From an uncultured Prevotellaceae bacterium (lineage in GTDB: Bacteria > Bacteroidota > Bacteroidia > Bacteroidales > Bacteroidaceae), in contig CAMZHB010000018.1 of NCBI GenBank assembly GCA_947306605.1, positions 1 to 12,292 on the forward strand: a stretch of DNA of 12,292 bases. Direction: 5' to 3'. The translations under genes were made by a program, and so were the position numbers. The stretch's first letter is position 1; each line of letters opens with the position of its first letter. A model generated the notes under the pieces. It did no database searches and had not been told where the DNA came from. It worked only from the letters and a program-made list of their open reading frames with translations. This document shows, in pieces, positions 1-6,316 of the stretch.

Positions 1-64
1 CAAAACAAAGGCGGCGTCTCAAAATTTTGAGACGCCGCTTCTGCGGTCCGAAGTCCCACCTTTG
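1..64 (+). repeat. Intergenic palindromic repeat, copy A
   Basis: This is one of three related intergenic elements in the window. A perfect 28-base palindrome (11-38, two 14-base arms with no spacer) is followed by a conserved tail. The 31-base core at 34-64 starts GCCGCTTCTG and ends GAAGTCCCACCTTTG. It matches copy C (9312-9282, opposite strand) at 28 of 31 bases and copy B (5381-5411) at 26 of 31, counted by eye. It contains no coding potential. It resembles a repetitive extragenic palindrome or a small non-autonomous element; no terminal duplication is visible, so mobility is unproven. The left edge may lie outside the window. Confidence 0.75.
11..38 (-). terminator. Possible intrinsic terminator after the SGNH hydrolase gene
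   Basis: Read on the minus strand, the palindrome of repeat copy A forms a GC-rich stem of up to 14 base pairs (a few central A/T pairs would form the loop) about 50 bases after the stop codon of the hydrolase gene. It is followed by CTTTGTTTTG, a T-rich but interrupted run. Position and shape fit a Rho-independent terminator, but the structure also belongs to a repeat family, so termination could be incidental. Confidence 0.45.
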
Positions 65-88
65 AGGGCCGGAATCTGACCCCCTCGT

Positions 89-790
89 TTAGCGCAGTTT
101 CTTGATGACGGGCAGCAGCAGGCTTTCCATCACGGCATAGCCCTTGGCGTTGGGATGCACGCCCGGGTTGTCGTTGGCATAGTCGGGATTCATGCCCGTG
201 CCGTCGGCCGAGAGAAGGGCGCTGAAGTAGTCCACGTAAGGAATCTTGTTAGCCTTGGCATAGGCTTGTACGCGGGCGTTCAGATGACGGATCTTCTGCA
301 TGGCGTCGGTGATGGAGCGGTGCCAGCTGAAGCCGGCGGCGGGGAGACAGCTCGTCAGGATGACTTTCATCTTGTGGTAGCGGGCCAGTTCTACCATCGA
401 CACCACGTTGCCGAACGTCAGGTCCTCGTTGTATTCGCCAGTGTTCTCGGCCACGTCGTTCGTGCCGTAGTTGATGACCACCACCTTCGGCTGCAGGTTG
501 ATGACGTCCTCGCGGAAGCGGAGCAGGAACTGGTAACTGGTCTGACCGCTGATGCCGCGGCCGATGAGGTTGTTGTCCTTAAAGAATTCGGCACGGGCAC
601 GGGGCCAGCCGTCGGTGATGGAATTGCCCATCAGCACCACGCGCTTCTCACCCTTGGCGGGAGCGCCGAGTTCCTTGTTTTGCTGCGCATAGCGCTTCCA
701 ATTGGCAAACTCGTGTTTCTGGGCGTTCACGCCGTTCACACACACACACAGTAGCAGCAGGACCATGCCTGCCAATTTCAATGCTTTCAT
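89..790 (-). CDS. Exported SGNH/GDSL-family hydrolase
   Basis: A 233-residue protein of the SGNH/GDSL lipase-esterase family, whose members remove acyl groups (often acetyl) from glycans or lipids. The ATG at 790 gives a signal peptide: MKALK, a hydrophobic stretch at about 7-19, then a likely cleavage after VNA-Q at 24. Block I is GNSITDGW with nucleophile Ser57, where the first Asp of GDSIT is Asn, common in this subfamily. Block II glycine is in GISGQ (about 79-83) and the oxyanion Asn111 is in GTND. The block V histidine is His212 in GVHPN. The catalytic Asp usually three residues before that His is Pro209; the nearest acid is Asp207. A (TG)7 run encodes part of the signal peptide. The gene follows the DUF4294 gene after 66 bases that hold a promoter-like site. 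The substrate is unknown; a secreted carbohydrate deacetylase is plausible. Confidence 0.9.
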   Translation of the reverse strand: MKALKLAGMVLLLLCVCVNGVNAQKHEFANWKRYAQQNKELGAPAKGEKRVVLMGNSITDGWPRARAEFFKDNNLIGRGISGQTSYQFLLRFREDVINLQPKVVVINYGTNDVAENTGEYNEDLTFGNVVSMVELARYHKMKVILTSCLPAAGFSWHRSITDAMQKIRHLNARVQAYAKANKIPYVDYFSALLSADGTGMNPDYANDNPGVHPNAKGYAVMESLLLPVIKKLR

Positions 791-825
791 ACGTTTTTAT
801 GTTTTGAATTAATTGTTTCTGCTTA

Positions 826-833
826 CAAAATTA
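826..833 (-). promoter_or_regulatory. Promoter-like -7 box for the SGNH hydrolase gene
   Basis: The minus strand reads TAATTTTG, matching the Bacteroidetes -7 consensus TAnnTTTG, 35 bases before the ATG at 790. A TTTG that could act as the -33 element lies at 861-858, but the 24-base spacer is longer than the usual 19-20, and it falls inside the end of the upstream gene. The same TTTTTGTAATTTTG-like context recurs before leuS. This suggests the hydrolase has its own promoter. Confidence 0.45.
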
Positions 834-856
834 CAAAAAGACCGTGGAGTAATGGT

Positions 857-1480
857 TCAAATCTGTCCGCTTTCCACCTGCCGGACGATGCGTTCCATTT
901 CCTTGTCGTCGCCCTCGGGGTCGTAGTGCTTGGTGAGGCTGTTGCCGAAGAGGCCGGCGAACACCTGGTAGAAGGCGGCGCGTGCAGGGCCGAGGAAGGC
1001 TTTGACCATTTCGTAGGAGGTTTGGCCGCACTCGCGGTCGATGAGTTTCACGAGGATGCGGCCTTGGGAGCGTGAGAGCTTGCGTGCCAGCGGGCCGTAT
1101 TGTTCCTTGACGCCCTTTTCGACACGGGCGATGTGGCGTTGGCGGGCTTTCTTGTCGGGCAGTGTCTCAAGGTAGTCGTGGGTTTCGATGAGGGTGGTGC
1201 GCACGAGACGGGCCAGGGGGTAGAGGTAGCGCACGTTGCGCACCATGCGGTCGTATTGCTCGCGCTGCTTTTTGTTTTTGAAAACGGGCTTGGGGGTGCA
1301 GTAGAATTCATGGAGACGCATGCGGGGGATGCTGTCGCCTTGATAGAAAGTGCGGTCGATGGTGACGTATTGGTCCACTTCGAGGGTGTCGCCGGCGACG
1401 TATTGGGCACGGAGAGGGGTGCCTGCCCAGCCGAGGCACAACAGAAAAACCCACAGGCAACGCCAGTCGTTTCCCTTCAT
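857..1480 (-). CDS. DUF4294 domain-containing exported protein
   Basis: A 207-residue protein matching the Bacteroidetes-specific DUF4294 family, whose function is unknown. I chose the ATG at 1480 because it places the signal peptide (MKGNDWRCLWVFLLCLGWAG, likely cleaved after LRA) at the N-terminus. An in-frame ATG at 1528 would add 16 basic residues in front of it. Cys8 and Cys16 lie inside the hydrophobic region, and neither forms a clear lipobox. The mature part begins with a short strand-rich stretch (TLEVDQYVTI) and continues as a basic, probably helical domain. Family hallmarks are FKNKKQREQYDRMVRNV, YPLARLV, LIKLIDRE-like LVKLIDRECGQTSYE, KAFLGPARAAFYQ and the acidic-basic C-terminus around YDPEGDDKEMERIVRQVESGQ. 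It lies 78 bases after porZ with no promoter seen, so it is probably co-transcribed. I infer an envelope role only from the signal peptide. Confidence 0.88.
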   Translation of the reverse strand: MKGNDWRCLWVFLLCLGWAGTPLRAQYVAGDTLEVDQYVTIDRTFYQGDSIPRMRLHEFYCTPKPVFKNKKQREQYDRMVRNVRYLYPLARLVRTTLIETHDYLETLPDKKARQRHIARVEKGVKEQYGPLARKLSRSQGRILVKLIDRECGQTSYEMVKAFLGPARAAFYQVFAGLFGNSLTKHYDPEGDDKEMERIVRQVESGQI

Positions 1481-1558
1481 GGGAAAGCGATGGATGTGGA
1501 GCCGACTGTGGATACGCAATGAAGTCATCCGAAAGCGGGGAAGAGTGAATGATGAAGT

Positions 1559-3865
1559 TTATTTTACGACAACGAATTTGCCGGCCACACCTTCCTTGCC
1601 GTTGGCGTCGGAGGCGATGATGTAGTACACTCCGGTGTTGACGCGGCGTCCGCGGAGGTCGCGGAGATTCCAGGTGAAGGTGCCGCCCACGGAGGTGCCT
1701 TGTGCGACAAGCTGGCCCGTGGCGGTGGTAATCTTCACGTCACTGTCGTAGACAAGTCCGTCCACGCGGAGCAGTCCCTGGAACTCGGGGCGCACGGGGT
1801 TGGGGTAGATGAGGAGATTGCTCTCCTTGAGTTTCTCCTGCGGTTCGGTGGCGTCGGCACGGTAGCCTATGAGTCCGGCAGAGGTGCCTATCATCACTTC
1901 GCCCGTCAGCCCGTTGATGTCGATGTCGTAGATGACATTGGAAAGAAGCGGGGAGTTCTCGGTGGTGAAGTGATGGATAGTGGTAATGCCGTCGGCGCTG
2001 ACGAGGTAAACGCCCTGGTTGGCCGTTCCAAACCACTTGCGGTTGCCTCCGTCGATGGCGATGGTGGTGACGGGCACATCGGCGAGGAGGTAGTCGGCGT
2101 AGTTGGTGCCGTCGTGGCGGGGAACCTTAACTTGCGTGAAGGTGGGCGTGTCGTCGAAGAACGACTTCGGGTCGGTCAACACGAATGGTCCGCGTTCGGT
2201 GGCTATCCAGATATGTCCGTTCACGTCTTCGGCCACATCATAGACTAAAGAGAATGAATATTCGGTGTTGTCCTGGTTGACAAACTTGTGATGGAATCGC
2301 CAACGGTCGTCGCTGCGGGAATTGAGCGTGCCGCCGTAGTCGAAACAAAGCACGCCGGCATTGTGGGAGGCCGTACCGCGGCGGTGGGTGCCCCAGAGCC
2401 ATCCGCGATGGTCGAAGATGATTTTGTCGAAAGTGGGATAGCCGGCCAGTGAAGCAAAGTAGAAGGACTTCCACTTGCCGTCGGCCATGCGGACACGGAG
2501 CACGGTGTCGACTTCGTTGTTGTACATCCACAGGTTGCCCTCATTGTCATAACAGAGTCCTGAGATGCGCACGTAACGGCGATAATTGGGATTGTCGGGA
2601 AGGATGGAGCTGAGCGGGCTGTTGTCGCAGTCGTATTGGCGTACAAAATGTCCGTTGATGAATTCGTAGATGCCCATGCCGGCCGACGAAGCGAAGTGAT
2701 GGCTGGCGTTCAACGGGTCTTGGGCTACGGCCGTGATGTTGCGGTAGGGCTGGCCCGTCTTGATGGCGATGCTGTCTTCCTTGAAGTTGAGCCATTGGCC
2801 GTCTTCGTATGTCATGACCGTACCGTCGTAGTTTATGCCTTCGTAGTTGTGGCTGCCGCCGCCGATGAGCAAACGCCATTGTGGTGTATAGGAAACCCAA
2901 TAGTCAAAGTTACGTATGGGACTGTTTGGCACGATGGCTTGGGTTGCGGCAATGAGGCTGTCGTTACGCAAGGTGTAGGCCTGCAGTCCGGCTTGGCCGC
3001 GGCTGGCCCAGTAATAGGTTCCGTCGTAAGACAGATAACTGAAGTCGTTGGGTTGTTCGATGGTTTTCTGCACACCGTCTTCATCGATGAATACAATCTG
3101 CGAGGCGTTGCCTGCGATAATTTGGTCGCCGGTGAAGTTAATGTACGAATAGCGGGCTATCTGCACGCGGACCAAACCGTTAAGATTGTCGTTGAGGCGA
3201 TAGATGCTGGCGTTGTTCCACATGTAGACATAGTCTTTGTAGTTGGTCATCCCCTTGTAGCTTACGTTTTTCACGAGCACTTTCCAATTGGACTTGTCGA
3301 GCAGGTTGTCGGCCGTGTTGCCTCCGTAGACGGTGCCGTCGGCGGCGAGGGCCGTAATGGTTTTTCCCGTGGCGGTGCAACCTAAGATGGGTTGGCTGAA
3401 CTCGTAGAAGTTGCTGATTTCGCGGCGTACCATATTGATGACCATGACTCCGCTGTTGGTGGCGACGTATGCGTTCTTGCCCACCATGGAAACGGCGTTG
3501 ACAGTTTTGTCTCCCACGTTGCTGTTCTTGTATTCCGGCATGCGGGTAATGCTGTCGTTGGTGCCCAGCACGTCCATGTTGTTGTCGTTGTAGACGAGGA
3601 GGAAGGCGTCTTCTTTTTCGTTGTAGACCATGAACTTGATGTTCGTGCCGCTCATTCCTGTGGCTTTCGAGAACGTGTTGACTTTGTCTTCACCGTTGCG
3701 ATAGGTGAAGATGCTGCCGTTGGCTAAAGCGTAGACACGCCCTGAGGCTGGCACATTATGGGTACAGTTATGATAGGACATATAGGCTGTCCAATCGCGT
3801 GCACCGGCACTGGTCAAGACCAATGCCAGAAGGAAAGTGAAGTACGTTCTCATCGGATGGGTCAT
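1559..3865 (-). CDS. porZ: T9SS protein PorZ, beta-propeller protein with C-terminal sorting domain
   Basis: A 768-residue exported protein that fits PorZ. In Porphyromonas gingivalis PorZ is a surface subunit of the T9SS attachment complex with PorU, PorV and PorQ, and it handles anionic LPS for cargo anchoring. The signal peptide begins MTHPMRTYFTFLLALVLTSA; an ATG at 3853 (MRTYF) is an equally good start. The PorZ-type N-terminal propeller follows (DWTAYMSYHNCTHN, VYALANGSIFTYRNGE, ATGMSGTNIKFMVYNEKE). Later blades have two-component-regulator propeller motifs: DNEGNLWMYN, DHRGWLWGT, DVNGHIWIATERG, GGNRKWFGTANQGVYLV. The last 90 residues (about 679-768) form a T9SS-like C-terminal domain with IYPNPV, a GQLVAQG turn, NLRDLRGRRVNTGVYY and final GKFVVVK. 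The length is close to that of P. gingivalis PorZ. A longer frame to 4018 overlaps rdgB and lacks a signal at its N-terminus, so I reject it. The start is one base after the rdgB stop, suggesting translational coupling. A generic propeller/sorting-domain protein is the alternative. Confidence 0.85.
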   Translation of the reverse strand: MTHPMRTYFTFLLALVLTSAGARDWTAYMSYHNCTHNVPASGRVYALANGSIFTYRNGEDKVNTFSKATGMSGTNIKFMVYNEKEDAFLLVYNDNNMDVLGTNDSITRMPEYKNSNVGDKTVNAVSMVGKNAYVATNSGVMVINMVRREISNFYEFSQPILGCTATGKTITALAADGTVYGGNTADNLLDKSNWKVLVKNVSYKGMTNYKDYVYMWNNASIYRLNDNLNGLVRVQIARYSYINFTGDQIIAGNASQIVFIDEDGVQKTIEQPNDFSYLSYDGTYYWASRGQAGLQAYTLRNDSLIAATQAIVPNSPIRNFDYWVSYTPQWRLLIGGGSHNYEGINYDGTVMTYEDGQWLNFKEDSIAIKTGQPYRNITAVAQDPLNASHHFASSAGMGIYEFINGHFVRQYDCDNSPLSSILPDNPNYRRYVRISGLCYDNEGNLWMYNNEVDTVLRVRMADGKWKSFYFASLAGYPTFDKIIFDHRGWLWGTHRRGTASHNAGVLCFDYGGTLNSRSDDRWRFHHKFVNQDNTEYSFSLVYDVAEDVNGHIWIATERGPFVLTDPKSFFDDTPTFTQVKVPRHDGTNYADYLLADVPVTTIAIDGGNRKWFGTANQGVYLVSADGITTIHHFTTENSPLLSNVIYDIDINGLTGEVMIGTSAGLIGYRADATEPQEKLKESNLLIYPNPVRPEFQGLLRVDGLVYDSDVKITTATGQLVAQGTSVGGTFTWNLRDLRGRRVNTGVYYIIASDANGKEGVAGKFVVVK

Positions 3866-3866
3866 C

Positions 3867-4451
3867 TTAGATGGTTTTATTGATGTATTCCAGGAGTTTT
3901 TGTACGGCGCGTGCCCGGTGGCTGATGCGGTTTTTGGCTTGTTCGCCCATTTCGGCAAAGGTTTGTCCTGTGTCTTCAGGACTGAACACGGGATCGTAGC
4001 CGAAGCCCTGTTCACCACGTGCTTCGGTGGTGATGATACCGTCGACGCGGCCTTCGAACAGATGCTCCTCTCCTTTCTCTATTAACGCAATAACAGTGCG
4101 AAATCGTGCGTGACGGTTGGTTTTTTCTTTCATTTCGGCCAAAATTTTCTTCATGTTGGCCTGTGGATTCTGGTCGTCGCCGGCATAACGGGCCGTGTGC
4201 ACGCCGGGTCCTCCGCCGAGTGCGTCCACTTCCAGGCCGGTGTCGTCGGCGAAGCAGTCGAGGCCGAAGCGGTCGTAGACGTAGTGGGCTTTAATCAGCG
4301 CGTTGCCCTCCAGTGTTTCGGCTGTTTCGGGGATGTCGCCCTCGCAGTGCAGGTCGGCCAAACTGAGCACTTCGATGTCGGCGGGCATGATTTCGCGTAT
4401 TTCACGCAGTTTGTGCACGTTGTTTGTGGCAAAAACCAATTGTCGTTTCAT
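3867..4451 (-). other. rdgB: RdgB/HAM1 portion of the fused frame (possible independent translation start)
   Basis: This 194-residue part is a normal-length RdgB, which hydrolyses XTP, dITP and ITP to monophosphate and pyrophosphate, keeping deaminated purines out of nucleic acids. Numbered on the 479-residue fusion, it shows FATNNVHK at 292-299 (the TxNxxK signature), EGNALIKA, DDTGLE at 354-359 (catalytic acid region), GGGPGVHTARYAG at 364-376, GYDPVF at 436-441 and SHR at 462-464. All core motifs are intact, so it should be active. The ATG at 4451 sits exactly where free-standing homologues start. No stop codon separates it from the glycosyltransferase part, so either a true fusion protein or an internal start is possible. 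Confidence 0.9.
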
Positions 4452-5306
4452 TGTATCGGGAGTTTTGTCGGGTGTTTCTGACTCTGTCACCACTTCGAAG
4501 GGGATGTCACCCAGTTCGGCCGCGGTGTCTGAGAAGGAGGAGTGGTAGCTGCCCAGTATTCGGTTGGTGCACGACAGCGACCACAGGTCGACGACGGCGT
4601 CTTCCATGCCGCGCAGCGTGTGACGCTCCAGATGCGGCTGACGTGTCAGCAGACGTTCACCGTATGTTTCGCGAAAATATTGGCGTACGTGTTCGTCGTC
4701 GGTACACAGGAACACGCTGTCGGCCTCGTCCGTGTCGAGCAGACTGTCTATCTGGTGCCGGAAGGCGCTCAACGGACTGTGGCGTATGGCTTCCACATGG
4801 TCGGCGCGGCGCACGTGGACTCCGACGGTTTTTCCGGTGAATCGGGCGGCCACGCTGTCTATCCGTTCCTGCAACGTGGGCAACGGACGGAACGTCTTTC
4901 GCAAGTCGTCTGTCGAATACGGGCCCAGCGAGAAGCACGTGTCCATGTAGAGACTGGGGTGTCCGGTGGTGAGTTGCTTCAGGTCGGGATGGAATCCCGG
5001 GTCGTAGCAACGCCATTCCTCGGCATACTGCCGTTTGCGCAGCAGCAGGGGCAGGCACAGGTTGCGCTTTGTGGCCGGAGTGTCGCGCCAGGAGCCGTTC
5101 TCCACCGTTGCCTGTTCACCGGAAAGGGGCAGGAACAGCTGGTCGAAGCGTGCCCGGCAATCCCACGAGGGGCGCCACACCAGACGCACCGGCACGGACA
5201 ACGTGCGGGCGGCCACCACGGCCGAGACAACCACACGCATGCGGTTGGCGAGCCCGCTGATGGGGACGACCGTCAGACCTTTGGGATACCGTTGTCTCGA
5301 TGCCAT
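3867..5306 (-). CDS. Fusion: fucosyltransferase-like glycosyltransferase + RdgB/HAM1 non-canonical purine NTP pyrophosphatase
   Basis: One uninterrupted frame of 479 residues contains two unrelated domains. Residues about 8-270 resemble the NodZ/FUT8/alpha-1,2-fucosyltransferase superfamily: an N-terminal SGLANRMR loop (17-24; compare GLGNRLR in relatives), the GDP-sugar-binding motif GVHVRRADH (162-170), LCTDDEHVRQYF, and SYHSSFSDTAAELG near the end. Donor and acceptor are unknown. There is no signal peptide or membrane segment, so it is probably cytoplasmic. A Pro/Thr/acid linker (about 273-285) joins it to a complete 194-residue RdgB starting at Met286. The start is the ATG at 5306; a TTG at 5369 would translate repeat B and is unlikely. 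The gene lies 115 bases after the yitT-like gene and one base before porZ. RdgB might also be made separately from its internal ATG at 4451. Confidence 0.85.
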   Translation of the reverse strand: MASRQRYPKGLTVVPISGLANRMRVVVSAVVAARTLSVPVRLVWRPSWDCRARFDQLFLPLSGEQATVENGSWRDTPATKRNLCLPLLLRKRQYAEEWRCYDPGFHPDLKQLTTGHPSLYMDTCFSLGPYSTDDLRKTFRPLPTLQERIDSVAARFTGKTVGVHVRRADHVEAIRHSPLSAFRHQIDSLLDTDEADSVFLCTDDEHVRQYFRETYGERLLTRQPHLERHTLRGMEDAVVDLWSLSCTNRILGSYHSSFSDTAAELGDIPFEVVTESETPDKTPDTMKRQLVFATNNVHKLREIREIMPADIEVLSLADLHCEGDIPETAETLEGNALIKAHYVYDRFGLDCFADDTGLEVDALGGGPGVHTARYAGDDQNPQANMKKILAEMKEKTNRHARFRTVIALIEKGEEHLFEGRVDGIITTEARGEQGFGYDPVFSPEDTGQTFAEMGEQAKNRISHRARAVQKLLEYINKTI

Positions 5307-5333
5307 TGTTTTATCCGTTGTCGTTTTTTGGAA

Positions 5334-5411
5334 GAAGTCCCGTTTCGAAAAATCGAGACGCCGCTTCAAAATCTCGAGGCGCCGCTTCTGAAGTTTGAAG
5401 TCCGACCTTTG
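5334..5411 (+). repeat. Intergenic palindromic repeat, copy B (rearranged)
   Basis: The second copy lies inside the leuS operon, between the yitT-like gene and the glycosyltransferase-RdgB gene. Its 31-base core (5381-5411) has the same orientation as copy A and differs from it at 5 positions. The inverted repeat is degenerate: GAAGTCCCGTTTCG (5334-5347) faces CGAGACGCCGCTTC (5354-5367) with three mismatches and one wobble. An extra arm, CGAGGCGCCGCTTC (5376-5389), then repeats the right arm directly. It carries a spurious in-frame TTG that would extend the downstream gene. It may act as an RNA structure between operon genes or simply be an insertion that transcription tolerates. Confidence 0.7.
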
Positions 5412-5421
5412 CCCCGCGACG

Positions 5422-6312
5422 TCATTTCCCCTTCATCTTGTCGAATCCGTTGCCGAATACACCGACTACTTTGCTCTGTGCCACAAAGGCCTTGGGGTCG
5501 AGTGTGCGGATGACACGGAAGATGAACGGGCTCTCGCGGCGGCGGGCCAAGACCACGAGCACCTTGTGCTGCTGCTTGGTGTACCAGCCTTCGCCGTCGA
5601 GCACCGTGACGCCGCGGCCGGTCTTGGCTATCTCGGCGGCTATCTCGTCGTACTTTTCGGAGAAGATGAAGAACTGTACCGACTGGCGCATGCGGTTCAT
5701 CACGAAGTCGAGCACGGAGATTTCTATGAACAGCGTGCAGTAACCGTAGATGAGCAAACGGACCTCGTGGAACACCAGGAAGCTGGACGAGATGATGAGC
5801 AGGTCGGCAATCATGATGCCCTGCCCAATGCTCATGTCGCGGTAGTGGTTGACCACGGCGCCGACGATGTCGGTGCCGCCCGTGCTGCCGTTGCCCAGGA
5901 ACACGAAGCCCAGTCCGATGCCTTCGATGATGGCACCGATGATGCAGGCCATGAACATGTCGTTTTCACCCAGTACTTGGGGCAACAGGCCGTGCTCGTC
6001 GCCGAACCACGCGGGGATGGCCCACAGCACGAAAGTCATGAAGAGGATGCCGTAGATGGTGTTGGCCATGAACTTGAAGCCCAGGATGCGCAGAGCCACA
6101 ATGAGCAGGATGATGTTGATGCAGAAGTAGGTGACCGTGACGGGAATGCCCCACAAGTAGAAAAAGATGGCGGCCAGACCGGTGGTAGCTCCCGGCGTGA
6201 TGTGATAGGGCAGCTGGAAGAGCGTGAAACCGATGGCATACATAATGATGCCGACGGACATGAAGCTCAAGTCGTGCACCATATTGCGGAGAGTGGGTTT
6301 CATCAAATCCAT
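5422..6312 (-). CDS. YitT family membrane protein with C-terminal DUF2179 domain
   Basis: A 296-residue integral membrane protein of the YitT/DUF2179 family, whose molecular function is not firmly established. Hydrophobic segments lie at about 15-33, 43-55, 57-77, 83-101, 118-139 and 164-195 (the last may count as one long or two short helices). Family-typical GATTGLAAIF (41-50) and GNGSTGGTDIVG (140-151) loops are present. The soluble C-terminus from about 211 is the DUF2179 domain, with VQFFIFSEKYDEIAAEI, GRGVTVLDGEGWYTKQQHKVLVVLARRRE and a final GVFGNGFDKMKGK. The ATG at 6312 is 4 bases after the leuS stop; Met4 (6303) is an alternative start. The tight spacing indicates co-transcription with leuS. 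The length fits the family and nothing appears broken. Confidence 0.9.
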   Translation of the reverse strand: MDLMKPTLRNMVHDLSFMSVGIIMYAIGFTLFQLPYHITPGATTGLAAIFFYLWGIPVTVTYFCINIILLIVALRILGFKFMANTIYGILFMTFVLWAIPAWFGDEHGLLPQVLGENDMFMACIIGAIIEGIGLGFVFLGNGSTGGTDIVGAVVNHYRDMSIGQGIMIADLLIISSSFLVFHEVRLLIYGYCTLFIEISVLDFVMNRMRQSVQFFIFSEKYDEIAAEIAKTGRGVTVLDGEGWYTKQQHKVLVVLARRRESPFIFRVIRTLDPKAFVAQSKVVGVFGNGFDKMKGK

Positions 6313-6316
6313 AGCG

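Noticed and set aside
1..64. CRISPR array formed by the repeated GCCGCTTCTG motifs
   Set aside because: The copies are kilobases apart, in both orientations, with no regular spacers; they are dispersed intergenic repeats.
3866..4018. N-terminal extension of porZ by 51 codons
   Set aside because: The extension overlaps the end of rdgB in another frame and would bury the signal peptide; the ATG at 3865 gives a proper export signal and a 1-base gap to rdgB.
5307..5369. TTG start extending the glycosyltransferase-RdgB fusion by 21 residues
   Set aside because: The extra residues would be encoded by repeat copy B, and the start codon is weak. The ATG at 5306 precedes the conserved domain.
4542..5513. 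Plus-strand open frame of 323 codons spanning the glycosyltransferase part and repeat B
   Set aside because: It crosses the repeat and the 3' end of the yitT-like gene, and its translation is shadow-like with no motif.
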